Below are positions 34,950-44,885 of a stretch of 64,000 nucleotides of DNA, in pieces. A program made the translations under genes and the position numbers. The first letter of the stretch is position 1. Every line of letters starts with the position of its first letter. The stretch comes from Weeksellaceae bacterium (GTDB taxonomy: Bacteria; Bacteroidota; Bacteroidia; Flavobacteriales; Weeksellaceae): NCBI GenBank assembly GCA_949788275.1, contig OX460916.1:434001-498000 (forward strand), read 5' to 3'. The notes under the pieces were generated by a model. It saw only the letters and a program-made list of their open reading frames with translations, made no database searches and had not been told where the DNA came from.

Positions 34950-35193
34950 CAGTATAACGAATGTAGTGTACAGTTAATTTTAAAAAAGGCTATGAAAAAA
35001 GCCAAAATAATTTCAAAAGGTAGTGTATATACTTTACGACATTCATATGCAACACATCTCATAAGAAGCGGTGTAGATATTCGGGTGGCGCAGGAATTAT
35101 TAGATCATAGTGATATAAGAATTACGATGAATTATACTCATATTACAAGATGTCGATAAAAGATTAACGTCAAGTTCTTTTGATTTTTTGTAA
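34950..35193 (+). pseudogene. Integron-type integrase C-terminal relic
   Basis: About 80 codons correspond to the C-terminal third of the integrase at 22187: SVQLILKKAMKKAKIISKGS, YTLRHSYATHLI, AQELLDHSDIRITM and YTHIT. One extra A after the ACA codon disrupts the frame; restoring it gives TDVDKRLTSSSFDFL and a stop at 35193. The N-terminal two thirds are missing. The Gly in LLGHSD has become Asp. It is non-functional. Confidence 0.8.
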
Positions 35194-35206
35194 TGTAAAA
35201 CAAAAA

Positions 35207-35240
35207 ACCCAACTTTACATTTTTGGGTGTAAAATTGGGT
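35207..35240. terminator. Hairpin terminator after the integrase relic
   Basis: ACCCAACTTTACA pairs with TGTAAAATTGGGT (35207-35240) with one mismatch. It could stop transcription from either side. Confidence 0.55.
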
Positions 35241-35277
35241 GTTTATGTTTTAACTGATTAATTATCAGTGTTTATTG

Positions 35278-35362
35278 CGGAGAGAGAGGGATTCGAACCC
35301 CCGGAGGTGTGACCCTCAACAGTTTTCAAGACTGCCGCATTCGACCACTCTGCCATCTCTCC
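35278..35362 (-). tRNA. tRNA-Ser(UGA)
   Basis: The minus strand gives an 85-base cloverleaf. The acceptor arm is GGAGAGA / TCTCTCC with G as discriminator base, the anticodon stem GCAGT / ACTGT holds the loop CTTGAAA with anticodon TGA, a long variable arm follows, and the T-arm is GGGGGTTCGAATCCC. CCA is not encoded. The 3' end is the attachment-like core repeated at 23.1-23.6 kb. Confidence 0.95.
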
Positions 35363-35466
35363 AAACGCGGTCTATTGCGTTATTGCGAGTGCAAATATAA
35401 AATCATTTTTTAATATTCCAACTATTTTTTAAAAGTTTTGTGGAAATTTTCTATTCGTAGTTTTTT

Positions 35467-38259
35467 ATGCAAGTAAATATTATTGAAAACGAAATTCTTT
35501 TATCTTTAACAAAAATCAATAACACTTTGAAAATAAAACTCTACTTCATTTTTTCGATATTTTTGTTCAGCTATGCATTGGGCCAACTGGAAGCGTCGAA
35601 TTGGTATTTTGGAAATCAATTAGGCATGCGTTTCGATTCCAACGAACCAACAGTCTTGACGGATGGTAAACTATCCACCCTAGAAGGTTGTGCCTCGATT
35701 TCTGATGCCCAAGGGAACCTTCTTTTTTATACCGACGGTACTACGGTTTATACTAAAAATCACCAGGTGATGAAAAATGGCTCGGGTCTGTACGGAGATT
35801 CATCGAGTACACAGTCAGCGATTATTATTCCTAAACCCAATGATCCGAATGTGTATTATATTTTCACCGTAGGGGCAGATGATTCCGCTGGGCCACATGG
35901 AACCAAGAATTTGGGCTTTAATTATTATGTGGTTGATATGCGGAAAGAGGGAGGAGTGGGTGAAGTGGAGGTTCCGAAAAATAATAATTTAATGCGACTG
36001 ACTTCTGAAAAACTCACGGCGGTATTGCATCAGAATAAAAGAGACGTGTGGATTATTACCCACTTTAAAGATGAGTTTTATGCTTACTTGTTAACCGAGA
36101 ATGGGCTAAAGATAACACCCGTAATTTCTAAAATTGGAAAATATATTGACCCGGATACTTATCCAGTGAATTCAAGAGGGTATTTGAAAGGAGCACCCAA
36201 TGGTAAGAAAATAGCCATAGCTCATTTATCTAATTTACCTTTTAGCAAGGTCGTTGCCGATCATTCAGGTTCGGTGACCAATAATTATTATGCCAATGGA
36301 TATCCAGGGATTATTGCGCTCTATGATTTAGACAACTCTACTGGAAAAATAACAAATGAACTGATCCTTGATGATGCTTCTTCACCCTATGGAATTGAAT
36401 TTTCGCCCAACAGTCAAGTATTGTATGCCAATACTGATTATCACGATTTTTCGGATCCTCTGATGGTGAGTTGGTTACTTGGTGAGCTGGTGCAATATGA
36501 TTTGACGGCTCCTTCCATTAAATCGTCTAAACATGTTCTAAAAGAATATTCGAATTATAGTCCATCGTTATTTGTTGCACGTGGTGCGTTACAATTAGCC
36601 ATTGATGGCCGTATTTATCTTTCGCGCAGTGGTGGTCGCTTTCTAGAGCGAATTAATAAACCCAATGCGATTGGAAGTCTGGCTCACTTCGAAGCTGAAG
36701 CTGTTTTTTTTGGTGGCTATAAGTTAACCACCTATGGGTTACCTCCATTTTTAAGCTCGTATTTTGTGACGAAAATCAATGTGAATGGTGAAATTTCCGG
36801 GAATGACCTCTGTTTAGGATCAGCCATCGATTTTTCAGTGGATATGGATGATAGAGAAATTGTTTCGTTGGAGTGGGACTTTGGCGATGGTACGTCATCT
36901 GTTCTTATTCGACCATCGCATATGTATTTAAAGCCAGGTACTTACCTAGTAAATGTCAAGGTTATTACGAGCAGTGAAACTTTTACAGCAAAACGCACAC
37001 TGAATGTTTTTGAGATTCCCACGATAGCCAATCAAGAATTAACGGAATGTGACTATGATCAAGATGGAAAAGCAATTTTTGATTTAAAAACATGGCGAGA
37101 TGACTTGAAAACGAAAGATAAATTAAAATCGGTGCAAGTTTTTCTTACGCCGAATGATGCCAAAAATAATGTCAATCCGCTTCCCGATTTTTATGAGAAT
37201 AAAACGAATGATCAAGTACTCTATATTCGGGTTAGTGATGTTGTTCAATGCTTCTCAATAGCGACTTTGCATTTAAAAACGGTGTCCATTATTCCGAAAA
37301 AACGAGCCAAAGAGCAAGTTTGTTCCTCTACAAAGAATTATGAAGTCGATCTTACGGTCTATGCAGAGAAAATAAAATCAAATAGTACCGAAGTGATTCA
37401 ATCGATTCGATTTTACACCGATTTAAAAGATTTGGAAAAGAAACAAAACGATAAGAGAAGTATTCAAATAGCCAATTACGCATCGGCGACTAAAATTTTT
37501 GCTCGCATAGAGATTGTTGGGCAAGCATGTGCGCAAACGGTTATGTTTGATATTGAATTATTGGCGTCACCTGTCGTGAAGGTGGCCGATACTAAAATGT
37601 GTGAAAATGACCACGTAACGATCCAATCGGATCTGTTTACATCCTATCGCTGGGATGGATTAAAAGGAGATGATGTAAATCAACCGAATAATGCTTCTTC
37701 CGTGACCATCAAAAATCCAGGAACCTATCGTTTAACTGCTACAAATACCTCGGGTTGTTCAGGTACTACTTCATTTACAGTTAGTCACTACGAACTTATA
37801 GCTATTCGTTCTGTTCAAATAGATAATGGAAATTCGGTGACGATTGAGGCAACAGGTCAAACCTTGGAATATAGTTTAGATAGAATTACGTGGCAGAAGA
37901 GCAAAACTTTTTCCAATTTACCGATTGGTGATTATACGGTATACATTCGTGATATGAATGGGTGTACGACACAGACTGCGCAGTTTACGATGTTTTATAT
38001 TACGAATTTTATATCACCGAATAATGATGGTAAAAACGATTTTTGGAAGGTGGCTGGCCTAGAATTGATTGAATCGATTGATGTGGAAATCTATGATCGC
38101 TACGGGAAGACCATTCATAAAAAAATGACCCACTATGATAATGTGTTATGGGATGGTAAGTCGAAAGGGCACTCTTTAGCCGATGCTTCTTATTGGTATA
38201 CGCTTGATTTTAAAAATGGTAAACGTTATTCAGGATCAATCTTATTGAAAAATAAATAA
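35467..38259 (+). CDS. Secreted protein with PKD domain and T9SS type B (gliding-associated) C-terminal domain
   Basis: The 930-residue protein has a hydrophobic signal segment (LYFIFSIFLFSYALGQ) after a 25-residue lead, so the real start may be later (for example TTG at 35527). The N-terminal half looks like a beta-propeller-like region (WYFGNQLGMRFD, PNDPNVYYIFTVG), followed by a PKD-like domain (IVSLEWDFGDGTSS). The C-terminal end FISPNNDGKNDFWKVAG, then IYDRYGKTIHK, is the gliding-motility-associated type B sorting domain. It is exported by the type IX system and anchored or released at the surface. Confidence 0.85.
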   Translation: MQVNIIENEILLSLTKINNTLKIKLYFIFSIFLFSYALGQLEASNWYFGNQLGMRFDSNEPTVLTDGKLSTLEGCASISDAQGNLLFYTDGTTVYTKNHQVMKNGSGLYGDSSSTQSAIIIPKPNDPNVYYIFTVGADDSAGPHGTKNLGFNYYVVDMRKEGGVGEVEVPKNNNLMRLTSEKLTAVLHQNKRDVWIITHFKDEFYAYLLTENGLKITPVISKIGKYIDPDTYPVNSRGYLKGAPNGKKIAIAHLSNLPFSKVVADHSGSVTNNYYANGYPGIIALYDLDNSTGKITNELILDDASSPYGIEFSPNSQVLYANTDYHDFSDPLMVSWLLGELVQYDLTAPSIKSSKHVLKEYSNYSPSLFVARGALQLAIDGRIYLSRSGGRFLERINKPNAIGSLAHFEAEAVFFGGYKLTTYGLPPFLSSYFVTKINVNGEISGNDLCLGSAIDFSVDMDDREIVSLEWDFGDGTSSVLIRPSHMYLKPGTYLVNVKVITSSETFTAKRTLNVFEIPTIANQELTECDYDQDGKAIFDLKTWRDDLKTKDKLKSVQVFLTPNDAKNNVNPLPDFYENKTNDQVLYIRVSDVVQCFSIATLHLKTVSIIPKKRAKEQVCSSTKNYEVDLTVYAEKIKSNSTEVIQSIRFYTDLKDLEKKQNDKRSIQIANYASATKIFARIEIVGQACAQTVMFDIELLASPVVKVADTKMCENDHVTIQSDLFTSYRWDGLKGDDVNQPNNASSVTIKNPGTYRLTATNTSGCSGTTSFTVSHYELIAIRSVQIDNGNSVTIEATGQTLEYSLDRITWQKSKTFSNLPIGDYTVYIRDMNGCTTQTAQFTMFYITNFISPNNDGKNDFWKVAGLELIESIDVEIYDRYGKTIHKKMTHYDNVLWDGKSKGHSLADASYWYTLDFKNGKRYSGSILLKNK

Positions 38260-38286
38260 CGTCCATGTGAGCGGTCTTTAAAATGT

Positions 38287-38315
38287 AAAAACCACTCTAT
38301 CTAAGAGTGGTTTTG
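38287..38315. terminator. Bidirectional terminator
   Basis: AAAACCACTCT and AGAGTGGTTTT pair around ATCTA between two convergent genes. Confidence 0.8.
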
Positions 38316-38319
38316 TATT

Positions 38320-38760
38320 TTAATACGAGGAAAGAATCTCGATTACTTTTTTGGCATCTTTTGAATTCGTGAAAACATACCAAACATTTTCATACTTTAC
38401 TTTATTGTTTTCTTCCCAAATCATGGCGTTCGTCATAGTTCCATTCGCCATAGAAATCGATAACATATAGTCTGGGGCTTGCATTTTTATCATCAGACCT
38501 TTTTCGTTCCAGTCCTTGTCATAACTCGCTTTCTGAAGCAATGAGCTTATTTTTTGTAAATCGGCTTTTGGAAGGTCCACCTGCTTCGAGTCGGCAATAC
38601 GATCTAAAGTGATGGCGGTGATTTCCGATTTTATTTCAAGGGATTTCATAGGCGTGGTGGTGTTTTCTTCGCTGCTTGCTCGTGTGGCGGTACAGCTTGT
38701 AAAGGCAATAGCAGATAAGGATAGTAAAGATAAGGTAAGCAGTTGAGTCAATTTTTTCAT
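38320..38760 (-). CDS. Hypothetical lipoprotein
   Basis: The 146-residue protein starts MKKLTQLLTLSLLSLSAIAF followed by TSCTATR, a clear lipobox, so it should be a lipoprotein. The mature part is a small beta-rich domain that I do not recognise, with a repeated VPL-free pattern of K-x-D/E residues. Divergent spacing to the GAPDH gene is about 150 bases. It is probably an outer-membrane associated periplasmic protein. Confidence 0.6.
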   Translation of the reverse strand: MKKLTQLLTLSLLSLSAIAFTSCTATRASSEENTTTPMKSLEIKSEITAITLDRIADSKQVDLPKADLQKISSLLQKASYDKDWNEKGLMIKMQAPDYMLSISMANGTMTNAMIWEENNKVKYENVWYVFTNSKDAKKVIEILSSY

Positions 38761-38903
38761 TTCTTTGATTTAAACGATGAACCTAGCAAGAATTACACCG
38801 TTTTCAAGCGAAATTGATCAACTATCCATCAACACTTTATTGTTTTATGAATTATATCAAGCCTTCTTCGTGAAAAAGAGTTTACCAACTCAATAGAATT
38901 ACC

Positions 38904-38911
38904 TACTTTTG
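38904..38911 (+). promoter_or_regulatory. Promoter -7 box of the GAPDH gene
   Basis: TACTTTTG matches the TAnnTTTG box of Bacteroidota promoters, about 40 bases before the GAPDH start codon. The -33 element is not obvious. Confidence 0.4.
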
Positions 38912-38950
38912 CAATTATTGAACAAGTATAAACACAAAAACATAACTGTA

Positions 38951-40396
38951 ATGAACCACACTTCGTATGAGCAGCAGCTTGCCTCACACAATGCTAAAAG
39001 TAAAAAGGTTGTTGAATTCAATAAAATCGTTGCCGATTTATGGTATGATCAATCAATCGAACTAGTTTTTTTCCGCAATCAATTAGTCGATCGTAGTGTT
39101 AGTGATATCATTAATCTACATGAGTATGCTGAAGAATTTTTAGGAAAAGCGATTGAAGTAGATCATACATTAACCTTAGCCAAAACAATTGTAGAGGCAA
39201 ATTTACCGGCTTCTCGTTTAGATATTGGAAAATTAGCAGCTGAATATCAGGCTGAATTAGCCGATTTTAACTCACCAGCACAGTTTATTGAAACGAAATT
39301 AGCTGAAGGGAAGGACTTTAAGAATGTTGAACCGAAAGATGTTGTTTTATATGGTTTTGGACGTATTGGACGTCTATTGGCCCGTGAGTTAACGAGTAAA
39401 GTAGGAAAAGGACAGCAATTAAGATTAAGAGCTGTTGTAACACGCGATAAGGTGGATCCTGTTTTATTAGAAAAAAGAGCTTCTTTATTACGTTATGATT
39501 CTGTTCATGGTGATTTTGAAGGTTCGGTAATCGCCGATCATGAGAACAATGCGTTAATTATTAACGGAACAACTGTACAAATGATCGCCGCTGGACAACC
39601 AGAAGATATTGATTATACGGCTTACGGAATTAATGATGCGTTAATTATTGATAACACCGGTGTTTTTAAAGATGATGTTGCCTTGGCTCGTCATTTAACA
39701 GCGAAAGGTGCAGATAAAGTGTTATTAACCGCTCCAGGTAAAGGAGTTCCAAATATTGTTTACGGTGTAAACCACGACGAATATAACCCAGACGAAGTAA
39801 ACATTTTTTCTGCTGCTTCTTGTACAACCAATGCGATTACACCTATTTTAAAAGTAGTTGAAGATAACTTTGGTGTTGTAAAAGGACACTTAGAAACGAT
39901 TCATGCCTATACAAACGACCAAAATTTGGTGGATAATATGCACAAAAAATACCGTAGAGGTCGTGCTGCTGCACTGAATATGGTTATTACGGAAACGGGT
40001 GCTGGTAGCGCTGTTGCCAAAGCCTTACCAAATTTAGCAGGGAAATTAACGTCGAATGCTATTCGTGTTCCTGTTCCAAATGGATCGCTGGTTGTGCTTA
40101 ACCTAGAAATGGGAAGAGAAACAAGTGTTGAAGAGGTGAATAAAATTATGAAAAATGCTGCACTAAGCGGTGAATTAGTTGAACAAATTAAATATTCGTT
40201 AAACAACGAATTGGTTTCTTCTGATATTGTTGGAACTTCTGCTCCTGCAATTTTCGATAGCAATGCAACCATTGTTTCTTCAGATAAGAAAAATGTGGTG
40301 ATGTACGTATGGTATGATAACGAATACGGTTACAGCCACCAAGTAATGCGCTTAGCAAAATACATTGCGAAAGTAAGACGTTACACCTACTACTAA
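38951..40396 (+). CDS. gap: Glyceraldehyde-3-phosphate dehydrogenase, long type
   Basis: The 481-residue protein, from MNHTSYEQQL (38951), is a GAPDH with an extra N-terminal region of about 135 residues. The NAD fold is YGFGRIGRLLARELTSKVG, the catalytic Cys lies in FSAASCTTNAITPIL, and NGSLVVLNLEMG and WYDNEYGYSHQVMRLA complete the catalytic domain. Long GAPDHs of this type occur in Bacteroidota. It catalyses the NAD-dependent oxidation of glyceraldehyde 3-phosphate in glycolysis or the reverse reaction. A start 14 codons upstream is possible but falls between promoter and ribosome-binding region. Confidence 0.92.
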   Translation: MNHTSYEQQLASHNAKSKKVVEFNKIVADLWYDQSIELVFFRNQLVDRSVSDIINLHEYAEEFLGKAIEVDHTLTLAKTIVEANLPASRLDIGKLAAEYQAELADFNSPAQFIETKLAEGKDFKNVEPKDVVLYGFGRIGRLLARELTSKVGKGQQLRLRAVVTRDKVDPVLLEKRASLLRYDSVHGDFEGSVIADHENNALIINGTTVQMIAAGQPEDIDYTAYGINDALIIDNTGVFKDDVALARHLTAKGADKVLLTAPGKGVPNIVYGVNHDEYNPDEVNIFSAASCTTNAITPILKVVEDNFGVVKGHLETIHAYTNDQNLVDNMHKKYRRGRAAALNMVITETGAGSAVAKALPNLAGKLTSNAIRVPVPNGSLVVLNLEMGRETSVEEVNKIMKNAALSGELVEQIKYSLNNELVSSDIVGTSAPAIFDSNATIVSSDKKNVVMYVWYDNEYGYSHQVMRLAKYIAKVRRYTYY

Positions 40397-40417
40397 ATCG
40401 TAATTTTTATACATATA

Positions 40418-40450
40418 AAGCCTATTGAATTTTTCAATAGGCTTTTTTTT
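40418..40450 (+). terminator. Intrinsic terminator after GAPDH
   Basis: AAGCCTATTGAA and TTCAATAGGCTT pair around a T-loop and are followed by a T-run. Confidence 0.85.
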
Positions 40451-40618
40451 GTTTTAATTAATTAAAAACCGACTGGGAAATATAGAATTAATAATTTCAT
40501 AATGATATTTTAATTTAACGAAAGGGAGACTCCATTCGTTTTAATCTACTTTTACATCATTCAAAATGAGTGTAGTAACTTTATTTTGTAGAAGAATTAA
40601 TGCAATGAATTATCGATT

Positions 40619-43600
40619 ATGAAACACCTCTACTTTTTCCGCTTATTATTTTTACTTTGTTCCATTAGCCAAGCGCAAACATGGTCTAAAATTGAAAACC
40701 ACTCCGATGTTTTAGAAGGTTCCACTTACCTCATTGTCGATGTAAATAAGAGGGTCGCATTAACCAGTGCTAATGGAACGGGTTCAGCCCCTGCTGCCCG
40801 TTCTGTTCAGATAACCAATGAATCAATTATTTCTGGGGAGATCGCCTTGGATCTTCAATGGGTGTTTGTAAAGTCAGGAAATTTTTATACGATTCACCCC
40901 AAGGAAAATCGAGGAGTATGGTTATATTCTACTGCGACGAATAATGGTGTTAGAGTTGGAACGAATAGCAATAAACTCTGGTCGTTGGGATTTGAATTAT
41001 CTGCTTATAAGGGAATGGTCAACGAGTCGTTGACGGAGAAGCGCTATCTCGGTGTTTATCTCAACCAAGATTGGCGAGCGTATACCCATAGTAGTGTCAA
41101 TATTGGTTCTACACAAATAGAATTATTTAAATTAGTGGAGGCTGTAAATCCGCCTATCCTTGTTAACGAATCGTATAAAGCCACTGTTGGAGAGTCGTTT
41201 ATGCAGACGATTCATAATAGCGGTGGTAACTCCTTGTTTTCCTTGGTTTCTGGATCTCTTCCCGATGGAATAACGCTCAATTCGACGGGATCATTCGCTG
41301 GAGTTCCACTTCAATCAGGCCGTTATGAAATGGTTATAAAAGCTGTAAATGGCCAAGGAAGTTCTCAGGCTGTGTATGTTATCACAATAGCCAAAGGAAA
41401 CCAACAATTGAGTTTACCAACCATTGAGGGACAAATTAATGAACAGGTCATGCTTCCGCGTATTACATCGGTGGGTGGGCAAGAAGTGACTTACCAAGTG
41501 ATCAATCCAACAATTGCACGAGTTATAGACAATGAATTAAGATTTCTTCAGGAAGGTATGACACCGGTTCGTGCTTCTGCTTTAGCGAATGATCATTACA
41601 CCGCCTTTGAGACTACGTTTGATGTAACGGTGAAAGATCCATCAAATGGCTTTGAACTAGTGACCTCGGTGGATGAATTAGATGAGGGCGATGAAGTAAT
41701 TTTTGTAGGAAGAAAAAGTAATCAACTCTATGCGATGGATGAGCAACGAGCTCAAAATAGAGGTTCATCCGCCATTGTAGGAACGTATTTAAGTGTTCCT
41801 TCCTTTATTGAAACACGCTTTTTGAATGCATTTAAAAAATTGAAGATTAAAAAGGATGGCCCTTTATTTTCATTTTTCGATGAAGAATTTCCAGGCTTTT
41901 TATATGTAACCTCCACATCGAGCAATACTTTATTAACCCAATTGTCACTAACCAATCAAGCCAAATGGTCCATCTCGACACTTCCAAATGGAGAATCAAC
42001 ACTAACCAACTCGGTGAATAATCGTTTGCTAAGATTTAACTTGAATAACCAAAACCCACCTCTTTTTTCAACCTATGTTAAAGATCAACAACCGATATTC
42101 ATCTACAAGAAAAATGCGCCCTTACAACCTCAGGAGGTGGAAGAACCATTTGAAGATGTGGTTTATGAATTAGGACAGACTCCTGTAGCATTGGATCAAA
42201 CACATACCCTTCAAAATTCTCCATTGACCTATTTATCGAGCAACAGCACTGTGGTGAATGTTGTAGCAGGAAATCAATTATCTTTTCAGGGCATAGGCAC
42301 TGCGGATATTCAGGTAATCGCGCCCTCATTACCAGGTTATCAGGCTTTTTACACCACATTTTCAGTAGAAGTTATTGCGAGTACTTTGGGAAAGGTGAAG
42401 GCTAAAAAGGCGACGCATATTTATCATGATGAATTCACGATGAATTGGGAACAGCTATCCAATGCGACTAATTATCTGGTGTCTGTTTATCAGAAAAAGC
42501 CGACCAGTTTTTCCAATAACCTAATAATCTCGGAATATGGTGAAGGTAAAGGGGGTTCAAAAAAGTATATTGAATTAGCCAATTACACGGGGAAAGCAGT
42601 CAATTTAGATGATTATAGAATTGTTCGAGCATCCAATGGAGGTACATGGACAGATGGAGGAAATTTGCGAGTGAATTTTGAAGGTCGGGTGCTTCCACAT
42701 GGTCAAGTTATCGTTATAGCACACAATGCGAAGGATGTCGATGTATCCGATGTGGAATACACCCTTATTTCTTCTTTTATCAATATGAATGGAAACGATG
42801 CGATAGGACTTCAATGGAATGGGGGGCAAGGGGATTATTTTCACTTGATCGATGCCGTTGGTGAACACAATAATAATCCCGGTATTGCCTGGGATGTTGC
42901 TGGCGTAAATCAAGCCACCAAAGATCGAATTCTAATTCGTAAACCGAGTGTTCACCAAGGAAATACCAATTGGGATATGGCTCGAGGGACTACTGTTGAA
43001 AATTCAGAATGGATGGTTTCTGATTTTGAATACAATCATCCTTCTCAAACGACTAATCTGGGTGTTCATCATTTTGGAGGAGTTGGATTTGTTCACGAAT
43101 ACGTATTGAAGCAGTACAATGTAGGGTTATTGAATCATTACCGATTAACCAATAACCAGCGTGATATACAAACCCTTTTGGTCGATGATACACCGTATTA
43201 TTATGGCATTTATGCCGTTAGGGATACACAAATTAGCCCTGTGTCGAACGAGGTGGAAATGAAAACGAATAAATTAACGGTTTGGGATAATGATCATTGG
43301 AGCAAAGGTGCGCCAGTCGATTATTTGACGGATGCTGTTGTAAAGGCCAATTATCCCAATGATGTTGCTGATGAGGGTTCTTTGATGGCCCACGCTTTAA
43401 AAGTTGGACCAGATGCTCAAGTTACAGTAGGCGAAAACCATTTTTGGATGATCAAGAACGAATTGGAAGTTGATTCAAGCAGTCGTGTGAAATTTAAAGA
43501 AAAAGCTTATTTGTTGCAAGAAAATCCTGAAATAGTTAATCGGAGTAATGTAGCCTTTGAACGTCAGGCCGAATTTTATAAATACGATACTAAAATGTGG

Positions 43601-44884
43601 TCTTCCCCTGTGATCGCCCAAAAGATTAAAAAGGCGAATCAGCATGATACTTCGGGCTTTGTATTCAAACCTTCAGGTGTATTTGTCTTTGATGACCTTA
43701 CGACGAAATGGATTCAAACCAAAGACACGCAATTTATGCCAGGTGTTGGCTATGGTATACAAATGAATTTGGGCTATAATGCCTATCCGAATGGAGGGCC
43801 AAGTCAGTTATTTGAAGGCGTATTTCAGGGCGTGCCGGTGAATGGAACTGTTCGAGTACCCATTACACACCAACTGAATGGATATAATGCGATAGGTAAT
43901 CCCTATGGGTCACCTATTCGTTTAGATGCATTGATAGAACATAATTATTTAAAAAACGCCCAAGGGATTGAAATAGAATCGATTCATTTTTGGAATGAAA
44001 AAGCCCATTATGCGATCCCTGGAGGTTACCAAGGACAGTTTTGGGATGTCTATAATGGTACAGGGAATACGGCAAATTCCTCTGATGATGTTTGGGTAGG
44101 CGTTGGTGTTGGTTTTGTGGTGAAAACAACGAATGCAGGCGATCTAGAATTGACCAATGCTATGCGTGATATTCCTTCAGCTCAACAAACGATACTCCAT
44201 AAAAAACCAGAAGAGAAGTCGCGCTATTGGTTAACCTTATTTGCGGATTCTTTACCTCAAAATAATTTATTAATCGGGTATTTAAAAGGAGCGACTGATG
44301 GACACGATGCATGGTTTGATGCAGAAAGTATTCAAATGAATGGAAGCCACCTTTTATCCCGTGAAGGACCATACCGTTATCGGATTCAAGGAAGATCATG
44401 GCCGATGGATAAACAGGATCGAGTATCGCTTTCCTTTACAGCTGAAAAAGCGGGGGAATTTCGAATCGAATTAATGTCCATGGATGGTGTTTTTATCGAT
44501 CGTCAACCTATTTATTTGATCGATCATCACGCCCAGAAACACATTCATTTAACAAAGGATAATGCGTATGTATTTACGTCTGAAAAAGGGCAATTTGATC
44601 ATCGTTTTGAAGTGACTTATGACGTGGATAAATTATCGAATGCTGTTGAACGATCTTCAGACGATGTTCAGGCTATTGTTGTCGGTGAGCATATCCATGT
44701 AAAGTCGAAAAATAATATTCTTTCATATCAACTCTTCGATCTTTCAGGACGACTTATTCAATCTAAAAACCAAACAATCAATTCGAATTTCACCATTCCT
44801 GTACAGGGTAAGAAAGGCGTTGTTATTTTACAAATTCAAACCCAGCAAGGGAAAAATTTAACCTTTAAATTAAGAATTCGCTAA
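40619..44884 (+). CDS. Large T9SS type A secreted protein with lamin-tail and Ig-like domains
   Basis: The 1421-residue protein has a signal peptide (MKHLYFFRLLFLLCSISQAQ). Then come a beta-trefoil-like ricin-type region, an Ig-like putative module (LVSGSLPDGITLNSTGSFAG), a second set of bacterial Ig-like modules, a lamin-tail domain (NLIISEYGEGKGGSKKYIEL, then LDDYRIVRASNGGTW), and a C-terminal type A sorting domain (LSYQLFDLSGRLIQ, then GVVILQIQTQQGKNL). It is therefore secreted and surface-linked by the type IX system. A catalytic domain is not recognised, so a role in adhesion or binding is likely. Confidence 0.85.
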   Translation: MKHLYFFRLLFLLCSISQAQTWSKIENHSDVLEGSTYLIVDVNKRVALTSANGTGSAPAARSVQITNESIISGEIALDLQWVFVKSGNFYTIHPKENRGVWLYSTATNNGVRVGTNSNKLWSLGFELSAYKGMVNESLTEKRYLGVYLNQDWRAYTHSSVNIGSTQIELFKLVEAVNPPILVNESYKATVGESFMQTIHNSGGNSLFSLVSGSLPDGITLNSTGSFAGVPLQSGRYEMVIKAVNGQGSSQAVYVITIAKGNQQLSLPTIEGQINEQVMLPRITSVGGQEVTYQVINPTIARVIDNELRFLQEGMTPVRASALANDHYTAFETTFDVTVKDPSNGFELVTSVDELDEGDEVIFVGRKSNQLYAMDEQRAQNRGSSAIVGTYLSVPSFIETRFLNAFKKLKIKKDGPLFSFFDEEFPGFLYVTSTSSNTLLTQLSLTNQAKWSISTLPNGESTLTNSVNNRLLRFNLNNQNPPLFSTYVKDQQPIFIYKKNAPLQPQEVEEPFEDVVYELGQTPVALDQTHTLQNSPLTYLSSNSTVVNVVAGNQLSFQGIGTADIQVIAPSLPGYQAFYTTFSVEVIASTLGKVKAKKATHIYHDEFTMNWEQLSNATNYLVSVYQKKPTSFSNNLIISEYGEGKGGSKKYIELANYTGKAVNLDDYRIVRASNGGTWTDGGNLRVNFEGRVLPHGQVIVIAHNAKDVDVSDVEYTLISSFINMNGNDAIGLQWNGGQGDYFHLIDAVGEHNNNPGIAWDVAGVNQATKDRILIRKPSVHQGNTNWDMARGTTVENSEWMVSDFEYNHPSQTTNLGVHHFGGVGFVHEYVLKQYNVGLLNHYRLTNNQRDIQTLLVDDTPYYYGIYAVRDTQISPVSNEVEMKTNKLTVWDNDHWSKGAPVDYLTDAVVKANYPNDVADEGSLMAHALKVGPDAQVTVGENHFWMIKNELEVDSSSRVKFKEKAYLLQENPEIVNRSNVAFERQAEFYKYDTKMWSSPVIAQKIKKANQHDTSGFVFKPSGVFVFDDLTTKWIQTKDTQFMPGVGYGIQMNLGYNAYPNGGPSQLFEGVFQGVPVNGTVRVPITHQLNGYNAIGNPYGSPIRLDALIEHNYLKNAQGIEIESIHFWNEKAHYAIPGGYQGQFWDVYNGTGNTANSSDDVWVGVGVGFVVKTTNAGDLELTNAMRDIPSAQQTILHKKPEEKSRYWLTLFADSLPQNNLLIGYLKGATDGHDAWFDAESIQMNGSHLLSREGPYRYRIQGRSWPMDKQDRVSLSFTAEKAGEFRIELMSMDGVFIDRQPIYLIDHHAQKHIHLTKDNAYVFTSEKGQFDHRFEVTYDVDKLSNAVERSSDDVQAIVVGEHIHVKSKNNILSYQLFDLSGRLIQSKNQTINSNFTIPVQGKKGVVILQIQTQQGKNLTFKLRIR

Positions 44885-44885
44885 T

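Larger units (their letters stand above)
23615..35291. mobile_element. Mobilizable element plus cargo between tRNA-Ser direct repeats
   Basis: The 15-base core GCGGAGAGAGAGGGA at 23615-23629 and at 35277-35291 (inside the intact tRNA-Ser) are exact direct repeats. Just inside the left copy lies a tyrosine integrase gene (23778), followed by replication and mobilization genes to 30.7 kb. The rest of the interval holds a restriction-modification cassette, an ISL3-type insertion and an integron integrase relic. The boundaries as attachment sites are inferred; the inner right end could alternatively be near 30.8 kb. Confidence 0.6.
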
